A DNA stretch of 64,000 nucleotides from Phlebiopsis flavidoalba (Eukaryota > Basidiomycota > Agaricomycetes > Polyporales > Phanerochaetaceae), in contig JAOCPU010000003.1 in the NCBI GenBank assembly GCA_035772785.1, positions 248,001-312,000 of the forward strand. The letters are read 5' to 3'. The translations under genes were made by a program, and so were the position numbers. The notes under the pieces are model-generated. The model was not told where the DNA came from and made no database searches. It saw only the letters and a program-made list of their open reading frames with translations. Position 1 is the first letter of the stretch, and each line of letters starts with the position of its first letter. Shown piece after piece: positions 36,871-48,300 of this stretch.

Positions 36871-38612
36871 TCCAATTCAAATACAACCCAGAAAAACACA
36901 CAACAAACCCCGAACCGCAGACCGACTAGCCCGAGATACCCCGCCAACTACGACTCGGAATACACAGGTGGAAGCTCCTCCCCCCCCCCACGGCAGCCCC
37001 CGTGGCGCGACGCCGCAGCAGCAACCACCGCGCAGCACCGGTTCGTCCTCGTTGCGACATCGTCGCCGTGCCCGACGGCCCCGCGGCATCACAATAAGCT
37101 GGCTCTTATCCCGAGTCCTGATGCTGCTGCACAGGCACCGCTCGGGCGCGGACTCGTCCTCACCCCTGCCTCCACCGCTTTGCGGTTTCTGGGCGCGATT
37201 CGGAGGGGCTGTGTGTGCCCGCGAGCACGAGCACGAGTTTGTCGTGAGGACGAGGACGAGGAGACGGAGGGGGGAGGAGGGTGCTGAGGTGGAGGTGGAG
37301 GTTGTTTTGTGTCTTGGTAGGAAAGTTGGATTTGGGCGTGGGAGTTTTGGGCGACGAGTCGAAGGGGGCGGGTGATGGTTCGGGCGAGGCGAATTGTATT
37401 GTTTGTGTGTCCCGTTGAGGTTGAGTTAGACGGATCCCCCCGGATACCCCTATGGCAGGGTCGTACAGGCGTGCTGATGGTCCAGCGATGGGTTGTGTCG
37501 CTGCAGTTGAGGTACGAGAGACTTGGTTGTCGTCCAGAAAGCGTCCGCAAACCGGAGGCGAGGGAATAATGGCTCCTTCGTAATCTATTGGACGACACAA
37601 GTCTGTCGATCCCATCTTACCTGTTTAGACACAAAATAAACTATGTACCTGAGTCTACTCAGTCGTCATGCGTCAACGTTGTACGCCACCATGGTAGTGG
37701 TGAGTGTGCCCGTTGTCGGGTAGGTTTCCAAGAAAGGGTAGTAAATCCCGCGAGACAAGCGCAGACGATCAGGAGTAATGCCCTCCAACAACAACACCGC
37801 CGACGACTTTCCCCCTTTGCACCCGGCGCAGTGGAACCGCCACACGCAGTGGGTTCCCCGCCACGCCCTCCCCCCCTTCCCCACCCCCTCCCCGCCCACA
37901 AGTGCAGACCCCCCCGCACCCGCAGTGGAACGCAGTCCGAGGCCAGCGTGCTCCACGCCGCCAAGTATGCCCGCAGTGTCCTTCGCCCCTACGCAGGCCC
38001 TCGAACAACGGTTGGTAACAGCCCAACACCACGTAGGGACCAACCGAAACCCGCTTGCTACCGCCTGGTTGCCTTGGCATCGATTACTGTAGTTCGGCTT
38101 TCCGGTTAACACTACCTTCGTGGGCATGTGACGCGCGCTGGCCGCTGGATTATCAGTACAAAAAGACTGCCGCTTGTACACAGATAGAGTCGTCTATATT
38201 ATGTTTGTCCGTACCGTAGGATTAGAGTGAAAAGGGATACTGTAGAAAGACAAAGAAAGGCCACTGTCGGCGTTTCTGCCATCCGAGACCAGACTCGATG
38301 GACACACAAGCGTGTGGTCCGCCGTCCGCCAGCAGTGGAGACAAGGAAAACATTACAACGACTTCAAGTGCCGTGTTTCCTTACTGGTCTATTGGTGGTG
38401 AAAATGTGAAAATAGAGAGGGGCTACCATCGTCCACCATGGTACCCCGAAACCGGCGCGTTGTTGTTTTCATCATCGAAGAACACAAACCCAACCACTCT
38501 CCAACACGGTTGCCTACGGTTTACAGCGTTAGCATGAACAGAGACGGTGAGTCAGTGGACCACAAGTGAGACTTACCAGTAAAGTTGAACACGGCGCTAG
38601 AGCCCGAGGTGT

Positions 38613-38621
38613 TTGTGAAGC
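38613..38621. repeat. Target-site duplication, left copy
   Basis: TTGTGAAGC, identical to the right copy at 39850-39858. Joining the flanks through a single copy restores a continuous SFTNTSGS reading across the exon, apart from small indels. Confidence 0.75.
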
Positions 38622-39849
38622 GAGGGTGCGCAAAAGTTACTTGCCGCACGTGTATTAAGCTAACTTGAGAATAAGCGCGTACTTGAGCGTACTTGCCCCG
38701 GCCTCGTAGTCAAACAAAACAAGGTAACGCAAGGGCTTCGACTGCAGTTGGTGCCATATTTTTGCGAGAAAGCTTGAGCATTCGTCTGAGTATGAGCTCT
38801 GGTATTTTTTCCCGCTTTTTGAAGGATGTCTCAATGCCGTTGCTCATATTTGCCCCGAAGTGTGACATGATGGGGAACGTTTTGTACATAAAGACATCCG
38901 CTTTCGTGTCAGAAAGACCGTTTTTATGTACCACCGGCCCGTTTCTTACGGGACTCCTTTGGCCCAATCTACGCCTCGAAAGGCTTTTTCTCGGCACTGT
39001 GCCTTTGGCATCACTTCGGGTTGATCCGAAGTTACTTCAAGTTAGCGGAGTTTGCCAAACGTACTTCGACGTACTTCGACGTACTTGGGCGTACTTGTGA
39101 GCTTAAGCATGCGCAAGTAGCTTCAAGTACATCCAAGTACATTCCAAGTACGCTCAAGTAGACCCAAAGTCCTCGAAAACTTTGCGTACATGATTACCCA
39201 ACCTCTTCCCCAGAGCTTGCCTGATCAAGGGCACGCGCACCTCACCTCTACGGCATGGGCGGGCCTACAGTGTCCAAAAGTAGCTTCGACGCGCCGTCCC
39301 AACGCAGCATGACTTGCTTGTAGCTTGTGGCAGCCAACTTGTCGTTGCTTCGACGCATCCGACGGTGTACTTGGATTGAAACTCCGCTTACTTGCGCTTA
39401 CTTACGCTTACTAACTTGTGCGAGCCTCATTCGAACTCCGCCGACTTACGCTCACTTGGATTTGATCTCCGCAGCACTTGTAAATAGTGCGATGCGATTA
39501 ATTTATTCAATATTACTCTCGAATATAAGATTATACCTGTGTGGGCCTATCGTCTACAGTATAATATGTCCCTCTGATACATCCCACTCTGCAATCCTGA
39601 GTACTACGTATGCATTATTGCTCGACGCATCGAAGAAAAAATGCAAAGAAGTATGGGAAAGTATGGTCAAGTACTCTCAAGTACGCTCAGGTGTGCCTCA
39701 AGTACACCAAGTACGCTCAAGTATATCCACGTTACTTGCACGCGCTTACGCTAGCTTAAGTAGCTTAAGCTACTTACGCTGGCTTAAGCGACCACAAGCA
39801 AGCCCAAGTTATACTTAAGTAACCTGCCCAAGCTAAATTGTTAACCATC
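38622..39849. mobile_element. Non-autonomous DNA-transposon-like element, about 1,228 bp
   Basis: The element is bounded by perfect 9-bp direct repeats and interrupts a coding exon. Its ends, GAGGGTGCGCAAAAGTTACTTG on the left (38622 on) and, as reverse complement, GATGGTTAACAATTTAGCTTG on the right, form a weak, imperfect terminal inverted repeat. Both subterminal zones are packed with ACTTG/CAAGT units: left 38670-38700 and 39060-39165, right 39380-39460 and 39650-39835. Many units are spaced about 10 bp apart (GCGTACTTGA, ACGTACTTCG, CAAGTACGCT). No transposase is seen inside; the longest frame is 135 codons and has no family signature. An 8-9 bp duplication fits hAT, KDZ or Mutator-like elements; the superfamily cannot be fixed from this copy. 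Confidence 0.7.
39757..39776. repeat. Perfect 20-bp palindrome inside the element
   Basis: TAAGTAGCTTAAGCTACTTA is its own reverse complement. It lies about 75 bp from the right end of the element and combines two opposite AAGTA/TACTT units. Confidence 0.85.
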
Positions 39850-39858
39850 TTGTGAAGC
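39850..39858. repeat. Target-site duplication, right copy
   Basis: TTGTGAAGC, directly repeated from 38613-38621, on the 5' side of the disrupted minus-strand exon. Confidence 0.75.
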
Positions 39859-40555
39859 TCAGGGTCTGGTTCCAGGCGCCGTCCAAAGTTTCCTTGCGCC
39901 ACGTCCCATTGTATGAGATACGTGGGCTCTGGTCGTCGACGAACGCGTATGTTGTAGAGTCACTGTTCGACATGCTGTCGGACGGAGGGTGAAGTAGGGA
40001 AAGTGGTCGTCGGACGGGACAAAATGATCTTTTCAAGTGCGCCCGGAGAGCGCTGCCATCAATGTTTTGGAACGTGAGGCGGTCCAAGCACGCACCCGAG
40101 CCGTCAACAAGTACCTCTTTACTTCGTGGCAGTGCCTGGACTAACATGTGCATTTCGCGTCGTTACGCAGCAAGATGTCGAATCGGCATGACCGAAACTG
40201 TACATAGTTTCTACCATGGAGTGAAGATGACACTCTTCGTATTCTGGAGCATAGAATGATTGCGGGAGCGTCTGAGCGTAAGAAGAGGATGAAGGCTGTG
40301 TGTTGGTATTACGTCAACACTGCCGCTACCATCTGGTGCTATTCGCGGCATAGCGTTGTCGTGGATAACTCGCAGGTTCCTGAGGTAATGACACAGCACC
40401 ATGAATTAATGGCTCTACAGTAGAGTGAAGAAGGTAAAATTTCACGTGAAACACGCACGTTACAGAGTGTGCTTCACCTCGGAAGGTATTCGACTGCGCC
40501 GGAGCAACACCTCTTTGTCAATGTGGTGTGTGATCGTGCGCGGTTGGGATGTCAG

Positions 40556-42226
40556 TCAAGCTAAAACATCGGCATGCCGATGACGCGAAACAATTTGTTT
40601 GTCGATCCCTCTTAGCCATCGTCCCTACCTCCCCCAAAAGACGCACTGTCGAGCGGTTCCAAGCCAAATGGAACGAGGGATACATGACTGGCGTCAGTAA
40701 CGTTGTATACATTCCACACGCCGGGTGTAAGATCCTCGAGTTCGGACCTGTTTGCAACTGAGGATGGAGCCTCAAAGTATTGTGCCAGTGCCGGCATTTC
40801 GTAGCTCTAGAGATGATGATAAGCATCAGATTTGCGACTCGGAAGAAGTGGCACTCACGTGCAATCAAATGGATGCCATTGCGAAAACACGGGGACGACG
40901 CCATCGTTAGCCCATAGGGCGCACACGTCGCTGTGGGGATGCTTTCAGGCCCCATAGCTATTCAAGAAGGAGAGGGTGTTGTTTGAGAGCCGAGAAGTCG
41001 AAAGAGCCAATCCAATGTGAGAGCAAATATAGTGGCGGGACTCCGTACGAGGTGGCCGAGGGTGGGGGTATGATGTTCACTCGGATCACTTTGGTCCGAC
41101 TCGGTTCTATAGATGTCATGCGTGAGATCCGTTATAGCAGGGAGGTAAGCGAGCCTCACCATACATGCCGTATAGCTTCTATAAAAAGGTCTCCGGCAAT
41201 GGCATGCCTTCTTCGCAGGCCTCGCGCGCACGAGCTGCCTCAAAACGTGACGTCAAAAGGCGTAGCATCAACGCTTTCAGCCCAGTCACTGTGCCAGAGG
41301 TTTCGAAGGAACGACAAGAACGATGTCTCCTTGCACGACAGAGACCTTGCGTCGGCATGCATGTCTAGAAACGACGGCATATATGGAGCAAGGTACGAGG
41401 CAAGATGTACTCCCTTGGTTAGCACAGATCCAACAGAGAATGGGACGGACTGCGGGGGTATTATTTGGCTCCAGCACCAAGGGCATACACTGCCTGTGTG
41501 CCCCGAAATGGAGTAGATACTGGAATTTTCACTATTAGCCAATGTAATGCAGACGGATACAATATTAACCTGCAGTCACAGAAAGTATCATGTCTGCACT
41601 CTCAGACTCCCCGAAGAAGCCTTTATTGAGTAACCACTGAAGCTTGACGATAGTGGCCCCGCCCTATGCATTTAAATCCTCAGATTAACATGATTGATTT
41701 TTAGCTGTGAGTGTTGCTTACAATCGAGTGCCCCAGAAAATGCAAAGGATTTTGGCGAGACCATTGTGGGTACAGCCCTTGCTTGTGCGTACGACCATAT
41801 CGGTTGTGGCCATTAGTACGTGAATGTGCTTCGCCGTAATCGACTATGGACGCCAGGATTGTCTCAGCATTCGGTCGAGCGACAATAGAGCCCGAACATT
41901 TACCTATACCACCTCTTAATGCATAATAAAGCTCACATGCTCGATCGTGTAATGAGCTGACAGGGCCGACACTGTGATATCAGAGTTGAGTACTAGCGGT
42001 TAAGGCGAAGGATGTGTGTGGCGAGAGCTTGCCTGGCAAAAAGGATTCTACGCCGCGGGAATTCGTCGTCTATTGTCACATCGTTATTACAATGTTGTTC
42101 AAAGTTTCCCCAAAGCAGGGGTCCCGCTCCCCCTAGAAAGCCTTCCACGATCACCAATGGAATTGGCTCGGGGTGTGCAGGAAATTCATGAAGATTGGAA
42201 GCGGTTTGCGAGTCTCTCAGAGACAT
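40556..42226 (-). CDS. Alpha/beta-hydrolase lipase with GHSIG nucleophile elbow
   Basis: The likely start at 42226 reads MSLRDSQTASNLHEFPAHPE, followed by PIPLVIVEGFLGGAGPLLWG (oxyanion-hole region) and NFEQHCNNDVTIDDEFPRRR. The next exon, VGPVSSLHDRACELYYALRG, follows an intron with a GCAAGC donor. VDYGEAHSRTNGHNRYGR and QGLYPQWSRQNPLHFLGHSI follow. An intron (41664-41721) lies inside the nucleophile motif: GHSI before it, GGATIVKLQWLLNKGFF after it, so Ser is encoded near 41725-41727. Further blocks are FSVGSVLTKGVHLASYLAPY, MPSFLDMHADARSLS and LSFLRNLWHSDWAESVD (41450-41250), and the C-terminal NVYNVTDASHVSLVPF with the catalytic-His candidate. The stop is at 40556-40558. The layout resembles secreted or membrane-linked triacylglycerol lipases with a large insert. 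No signal peptide is seen. Confidence 0.75.
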
Positions 42227-42684
42227 TGTTTAGAGGCAAGTGAGGGCGACCGACCACTCCGCAGAAGATGGCCCATCCTATCAACACGAAGGCTGACGTT
42301 TCCCATCCGCATGCGATTAGGTCGTCGTTATGGGAAGGATCTGAGGCGGGCATCGACCCCGAAAAGGATGAGGGCGCACTGAGCGCTTGATGCGCCCCCC
42401 GTGGGAAATGACATAGGAAGGATTGTGATCAAGACATCGAGTCGCGGACTCGCAAGTGTGGTTTTCGACTATTTGTACTGTAATGTAACAGAGATTCGGT
42501 AACGACAGTACTTGTTAATGAACCCCAGGATATAGTAGTGATAGATATACAGAAAGGATGAGTGATCTGTGGAGGTAAAAGATGGAAAGAAAATCGGCAA
42601 TAGCCAGAATGCGACTCGTCGGAGGGCAGTATCATGCTTAATAGTGAGGAGTGTTCAGGAAAGACCGGAAATGCGGCGGATAGT

Positions 42685-43930
42685 CTACTGAGCCGTGTAA
42701 ACGGGGGGTGCATCTTGTACGAGCCCTGAGCCAGAGCCAGAGGCCTCTCCCGTCTCGTTGAAGCGGATTCCTGAGTCCGCGTGCTGGACACCGCTGCTCT
42801 CGGGCATGGTCCGGAGCCCCGCTTCAAGGGCCTTTCTCTGGCCCATTGTCAAACCAGCAGTGTTGACACTAGGGTTTGTGTTTGTGACGGATAGCATAGT
42901 CGTTGACCGTGTCACTCCCGACGAGGACGAATATTCCGTCGATCCACCGACGTTACTTGGAGCATACGCGATGTTTTGCCCGCCCGTATGAGGATGCCGG
43001 TGGCGTGATTAGCGGTGCGTTCGAATCCGAGTACGCCGACGGGTGGCGCAAGAGCTACTGATGATGGTTGCTGCGACATTGGGGGTGGGAACGGCGTCAC
43101 TTGCTTCGCTTCTGAAACGAACATGAGCATGGTGTGTAGAATACAATAATCAAACACGTACCTCCTGCAAGAAGTTCCTCTGGGCTCGCATTGCTGTAGT
43201 AATATGGCCTTTTTGTTCCTTCTGCGCCAGCAGAGGAAATACAAAGCCAAGAATATAGCCACTAGAAGGGCTACACCTCCAATGACAACCTCCTACGATC
43301 GCCCCGACGGGAACTTTCGAGCCAGAGGTCCCAACTGTGGAGCCACCGGTTGGGGAAAAAGAGAAGCACTGGTCTGCGAGGCGGTTGTCGCGGATGCACC
43401 CGAGTTCTGGGACGCTACAGCAATCGAGTCGAGGAAGATGGGTGCATTGTCTAGCCCGACGATAATCTGTAACGAGTGCGGGTCGTTGGAGAGCGTGGTG
43501 GATTGGAAAGCGGTGACAACGGTGCCATTGTCAGAAGACTCGGCCTGCCAGACACTTGGGTACTATCGTCGAGCACGAACTTCGCTATCGGGGCAGTTTG
43601 GTCGAACAAGGCTAAAATCTGTACGCCCACAATGCCGCCTGAGTAACCCGTCAGGAATTTGAACAAGAGCAAACGGGCTAGTTTCTCACCCGTAAAGTTG
43701 AACGTTGCTGTCGATCCAGCTACAGCCGAAGATGTTACGGTATTATTGAACGCGTCCACACTTGCGGGGACGTGGTTGATATTCTGCCAGTGAGCAGAGT
43801 AGACGATGAGCGGGCTGGTATCGTCAACAAAGATGGCTGAGATGTCCCGCCATCGTTGAACAACCACTGAGAACAAAAGGAAGGGGGAGAGGGGGCGTAC
43901 GCGAGTGGTCTCCCTCCCGAGTTTTTGTAC
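42685..43930 (-). CDS. Single-pass membrane protein, FVDD/NFTG ectodomain family (paralogue of the disrupted gene)
   Basis: The ectodomain reads DISAIFVDDTSPLIVYSAHW, then SVDAFNNTVTSSAVAGSTAT and FNFTG (to about 43692), followed by a GTGAGA donor and a CTCAG acceptor. The next exon gives GGIVGVQILALFDQTAPIAK, VVTAFQSTTLSNDPHSLQII and VGLDNAPIFLDSIAVASQNS. A Ser/Ala/Thr-rich stalk leads to a TM helix, VVIGGVALLVAIFLALYFLC, with a stop-transfer sequence, WRRRNKK (43310-43205). The cytoplasmic tail is Pro/Ser-rich, including STEYSSSSGVTRSTTMLSVT and MGQRKALEAGLRTMPESSG, ending PPVYTAQ with a stop at 42685-42687. N-glycosylation sequons (NNT, NFT, NGT) are present. The beta-sandwich recalls galactose-binding-like ectodomains common in basidiomycetes; function unknown. 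A signal-peptide exon probably lies just upstream. Confidence 0.65.
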
Positions 43931-45330
43931 GACGCCCAAAGTCTTTTGTTGGCGCTGATGGGCCCGATGGCCTTGAAGCTGATTCGACAGCCATCACAGG
44001 TTTCACATCTTGGACCGACACGTGAGCGAAGCAGTCGCGTAGAGAGGGCCCGATGACAGATTTATTTGTTCGAACTCCCGACCATGTCGCCTGGAGTGAG
44101 GGGGGCCAGAGCGCGGTTGACAACGACCCCCGCTGGTTGCGGAATATCTGCCCGTCGCCCACGGCCAATATATATTGGTAGTCTGTGTCTTCCAATGCTG
44201 CTGACATAGGATGCCTTGTTTTCCGGTTGCGAGAGATCAACTGAGCGAAGAGGATTGTCGACATACGTCCCATGCTATGTATCGCGCAACAGCGCTGATG
44301 GCGATGCTCATAGGTCAGCCCACGGTGCCCGAGCATGAGCTGAGCGTCCCTAATAGAGGCCCTGGTCTGAGCTCAGACATAATAACAGGATATCTCGGCG
44401 AGAGGTCACTACAAAAAGCGTTGTGACTCCCGGTTCCTTGTACGAGAGGTCGTGACTTGGGTCGCGCAGAGTGAATTGTGCTAGTCATCATCCCCTACTA
44501 GAGCAAACAGTATTAGAACATCAAACCATGCATACACGGTTTAAATGTGTAGCATACCACTGTTTTCCATGGGTAGACAGATGACAAATCGAAAGTGTTG
44601 AGCATTATCGCAAACACAAACAGGAACCCGGCGCCTGACTCGGAGCTAGAAAAGAGTACACGGGTAGGCAGTGCTTTCATCTCGAGCGGATTTCGTACCA
44701 CCTGCAAGCATTAATATCAAGGTAGAGGGGAATGTCAAGATGCATTCAGAGAGTATGTACACTTGTAGGTAGTGAACTGAAGGTCTGAGACAAGCCAGCG
44801 AGCCTCAAGGTTCGGGAACGACGGACTTTACGGTTTAGCGCCACAAAACAAGCCAAAAACAAAATACCGCCCGGCAACGACGAGCCTGAGCTGTGTGATC
44901 TCGGAAGCGACCACTTCGCTCAGTCGGTCGTACAGACATCCCAACTGGTCGAAAACATATATAAGTTTCTGACACAAAATACTATCAACAAGGGACAATT
45001 ACTTTTTTAATATAAGGAACGAACGTAATAGGATGACGAATAAATTTTGTCTACGGGTTTTCTAGGCGCGAAACGACTACTGGATACAGTTAGAATCAGA
45101 GACACGAGACTTGACGTTATACAGAAGAAATTACAGAAGAAAAGGAGTATTTTGTGTGATTATAGTCATGAAGAACGCAGGGGGACGTATCAGAACAACT
45201 GAAAGCGTAAGGTCCATGATGAAGGAAAAGCGTAATTCGCAAGAGAGCGCGGACGAAGAGGAAAGAACAGAAACGAAAGCGCACAATGGTCATACAAAGA
45301 TTTAAGAAGTGTACCATACTTACGAATCAG
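43931..45330. other. Region with no assignable gene
   Basis: A minus-strand frame at 44336-43824 contains MSAALEDTDYQYILAVGDGQ, and another at 44707-44513 contains a hydrophobic stretch, GAGFLFVFAIMLNTFDL. They could be 5' exons of the neighbouring membrane protein or of an unrecognised gene. 44720-45330 is A/T-rich and looks like intergenic sequence and 3' UTR of the RRM gene. Confidence 0.35.
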
Positions 45331-45349
45331 GGCTGAGAAAGAGTCCCCA

Positions 45350-48300
45350 TTCAGAGCAGCCAACCGCAGACGGGGTACGACCTCCCACTAGCCCGCATAG
45401 CAATCACAAATACTGCGGCGGCGGCTGCCTCACAAAACTGCTGCGACCCCGCAGCATGCCATATGATCACCCAAGCCATCCGAGCCGATGGTCCGTACGA
45501 AGCTATCCAGCGACCCCACCACCCCCGACATATACGATAATGCAAACAAAACTCAAGATGCGGGAGGAGACTCGTGGCTGCTTCCCCCAGCCTCGCTGCG
45601 GACAGCGTGTGGCGGAAGACAGACGAGTGAGCTGAGGGTGCACGGAGGCGCTCTGCGGTAGATAGCCGTACGGAGTGGGACCCTGCTGCTTCGTGAACCG
45701 GCTGTGGGCCTGCTTTGGCAGGGTTGAAGTTGGGCGCTTTTTTTTTTTTTTTTTTATGGGGCCAGGTCCTGTCCGTCAGATTCGTGCGAATTTTTTTTTT
45801 TTTTTTTGGTCTGTGCGGCGGGAAGCCCGTACGGCGTGGTGTTCTGTACGAGCCTGAGGGGGGCCTCGCACGCGGTAGGAACGCGGAGTAAGGAGGAGGA
45901 GGGCCGTGTGTGACGCCTTGGGTTGGTGCGACGGTAGGGGCATACAGGGACTTGTGTGGGGGTAGTACTGACTGACCAGGGGCAGGGGAGAGGGTACCAG
46001 TGTGCGTATTGACCGTGTGGCGCGAGCGATTGTTGCGCGGCAGATGGTCCCATCGGTGGGGGGTACACGTAGGGGTAGGTACCCATCGCGTGTGCCCCAG
46101 CCATGTACGGGGTCCACGCAGGCATCGGTGGAGGGCCCTGAGCAGCCGATTGTGCTCCTGTGTGAGGAGGGACTGTGCGACTTGTGAGCGGTGCGTTGGT
46201 AGTCATGTACTGGTTGAGGGCCTCCTGCGGATACATCGGGACCAGATTCCCTTGATCGGCTATGAATCCAACCGGCTTAACAGGCGGCTGAGACGAAGCG
46301 TGGTTCTGGTCGCTGTTGGAGCTCGCGATGAGGCCGTGGGGGGTTGAGGGTACGGTACCTAGAATAAGTCAACGAACTGCTCGAAGTGTGAGCTACGAGA
46401 AAGGACAAACCCTGTACTGATACATGTGAGGCGGCCAAGGGTATTGGGGTACCGCATAAACCGTCGGCGCCAGCGGAGTTGGGGACAGGTTTGGTACCCC
46501 ATGGGCGGCGGCTGATGGTATCCCATGTATCCGTATGGCGGGGACATAGCCGTATGGAGTATGATGCGCCCACGAAGGGTGCGCCATAGGGTATCGCCGC
46601 CGGGGGTACGATCACAGAAGGCGGCGCTCCAGCGGAGGAGGGGTTGCGACGACACAGAGCCAGACAATGAGCTGACTGGACGCTCCAGGTTCGACGCATC
46701 AGCCAGAGGCCTCCTCTGTCCAATAGGCACGTCGAGGGGAAAGAGAGGAAGAGGAAAAGGAAGGATGAGGTAGGCGGCTTGGAAACTCAGGCGCCGCATC
46801 GAAGGGAAACACGGGTGGCGAAGCGTCCCCGGAGGGCTTCACATTGGAGCCTTGATAATGAGGGCCGCTGGAATGTTGCCCGTGACGATAGGCATCATGT
46901 GTAGAGTCGTACCTAGCGCTACACACCGTCGTTGACTTGCCCTGCGTTGTCGTATTGACCATGGAATCCAGAGGAGAAGTCGTCGTAGCCTCTGGACTTG
47001 TTCTTTTCCCGAAAACGCTGCGTCCCTCGAGATATGTTGATCTCGCGCAGCTTAACCCGGATAGGTCTTCCGTCGTACGAACGAAGATGCTGCCAGACGG
47101 CAGAGTTAAGTTGTTTGACGCGATAAGTCCAGCGTGAATCAAGCGTACCTCTGCCTTGACAGCGCGTTGTTGCTGTCCGTAGTGTTGGTGTACCTGACGA
47201 AGGCAAATCCCGAGAAGGGGGTCGCTATATGCGCCAAAATTAGAGTGCATAAACAGGAGATAAGGTAGTACTAACCGCGTTTAACGAGTTGAATATCCTC
47301 GATTTCTCCATACTTACCGAAAACTTCTCTCACCTCCTCTGCCTTCGTCCCACGGGTTGGGGCCCTGCCGTGTCGAGAGTGCCGGCGAAGACCGAGAAGG
47401 GATCGATTTCTTTGTCGTGAGCGCCGTCGCGGTCCGCGTGCCTCCTGTCCTTCCCAGAGTATGTTCCAAAGTCGCCACCCCGAGAGAAGCCACCAAGCGT
47501 AAAGCCCGCCTGGCTTCGGCCCGCTCTGGGGAGTGTGGGGGAAGGACAGAGCCGTCTTGGGAGTACGAGGAGTGATTGATGCCGTAGTAAAGTCTGGAGT
47601 GAGCGGGATGATGAGATCCTGCAGGCGATGTGCACCAGGCTGGTTCTCGTTGTCAACGCTTTCTGTGTACTCGTACTCCGAGTTGGTCGCATCTCCCCCG
47701 GGAGACGACAGGGTATTTGCGGGAGTAGGCGTCGACGGCTGGACGGAGAGAGATGACGAAGGAGACGCGCACATGGCAGGGCCGCCGCCGAATATATCAT
47801 CCCTTGCACCTGGCATTTCTTCGTAGACCCATGGAAGCGCGGAAGCCCTGATGCCTTTTGCGGATCGGTAGGAGGCACGCCTCTCATGCAGAGGGGGGAA
47901 GTCACCATCTGACAAGTCGGGAACAAGGGTTGCATCAGAGCCTTCGGACGGCATAGTGGCGCGTTCCGAGAGGGAGACAACGGCGTGCGTAGCACTGGCG
48001 ATACGTGCGCGAATGGCGTTGTATGCGGTGGTGGCCGGCCGACATAACTCGCAGGGTCCATGACACCTGTTTCCAGTCATGGGCGGACCAAAGTTTGGAG
48101 GGCCGAAGCGTTGGTAGTCATTGGGACCCATATAGTGGGAGCGTGACTGCGTCCTAGAGCGCATGTGCGGGGGGAAACGAGGGGAGGAGGCAACCGTTGG
48201 ACTGCCAAATCGTGACTCCCATCCAGACCCGGTATCGGGGTATGCGCGATGAGCCCAAGTGACGACCAGGTGGGGTACGTCTCGCAGTGTCTAGAAAGTT

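Larger units (their letters stand above)
37089..39973 (-). pseudogene. Single-pass membrane protein (FVDD/NFTG ectodomain family) split by a transposon-like insertion
   Basis: The minus-strand start at 39973 reads MSNSDSTTYAFVDDQSPRIS, then YNGTWRKETLDGAWNQTLSF. The exon is cut there by the element at 38622-39849. On the other side it resumes as FTNTSGSSAVFNFTG (38617-38570) followed by a canonical GTAAGT donor. The same FVDD...NFTG architecture occurs at 43830-43690. Downstream fragments (38500-38300) look like the second half of the beta-sandwich ectodomain (LSPLLADG). A hydrophobic stretch, ITLIVCACLAGFTTL, preceded by VVGG-rich sequence (about 37830-37740), is a TM candidate. A Pro/Ser/Thr-rich tail extends to about 37090, with the stop uncertain. 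With a 1.23-kb insertion in the exon, this allele should not make a full-length protein unless the element is spliced out. Confidence 0.6.

Noticed and set aside
38693..39100. 135-codon plus-strand frame inside the transposon-like element, considered as a transposase
   Set aside because: No catalytic residues, zinc finger or recognisable domain, and much of it is built from the ACTTG repeats.
39060..39165. Regularly spaced short repeats considered as a CRISPR array
   Set aside because: Units are only about 10 bp with no unique spacers, in a eukaryotic genome; they are subterminal transposon repeats.
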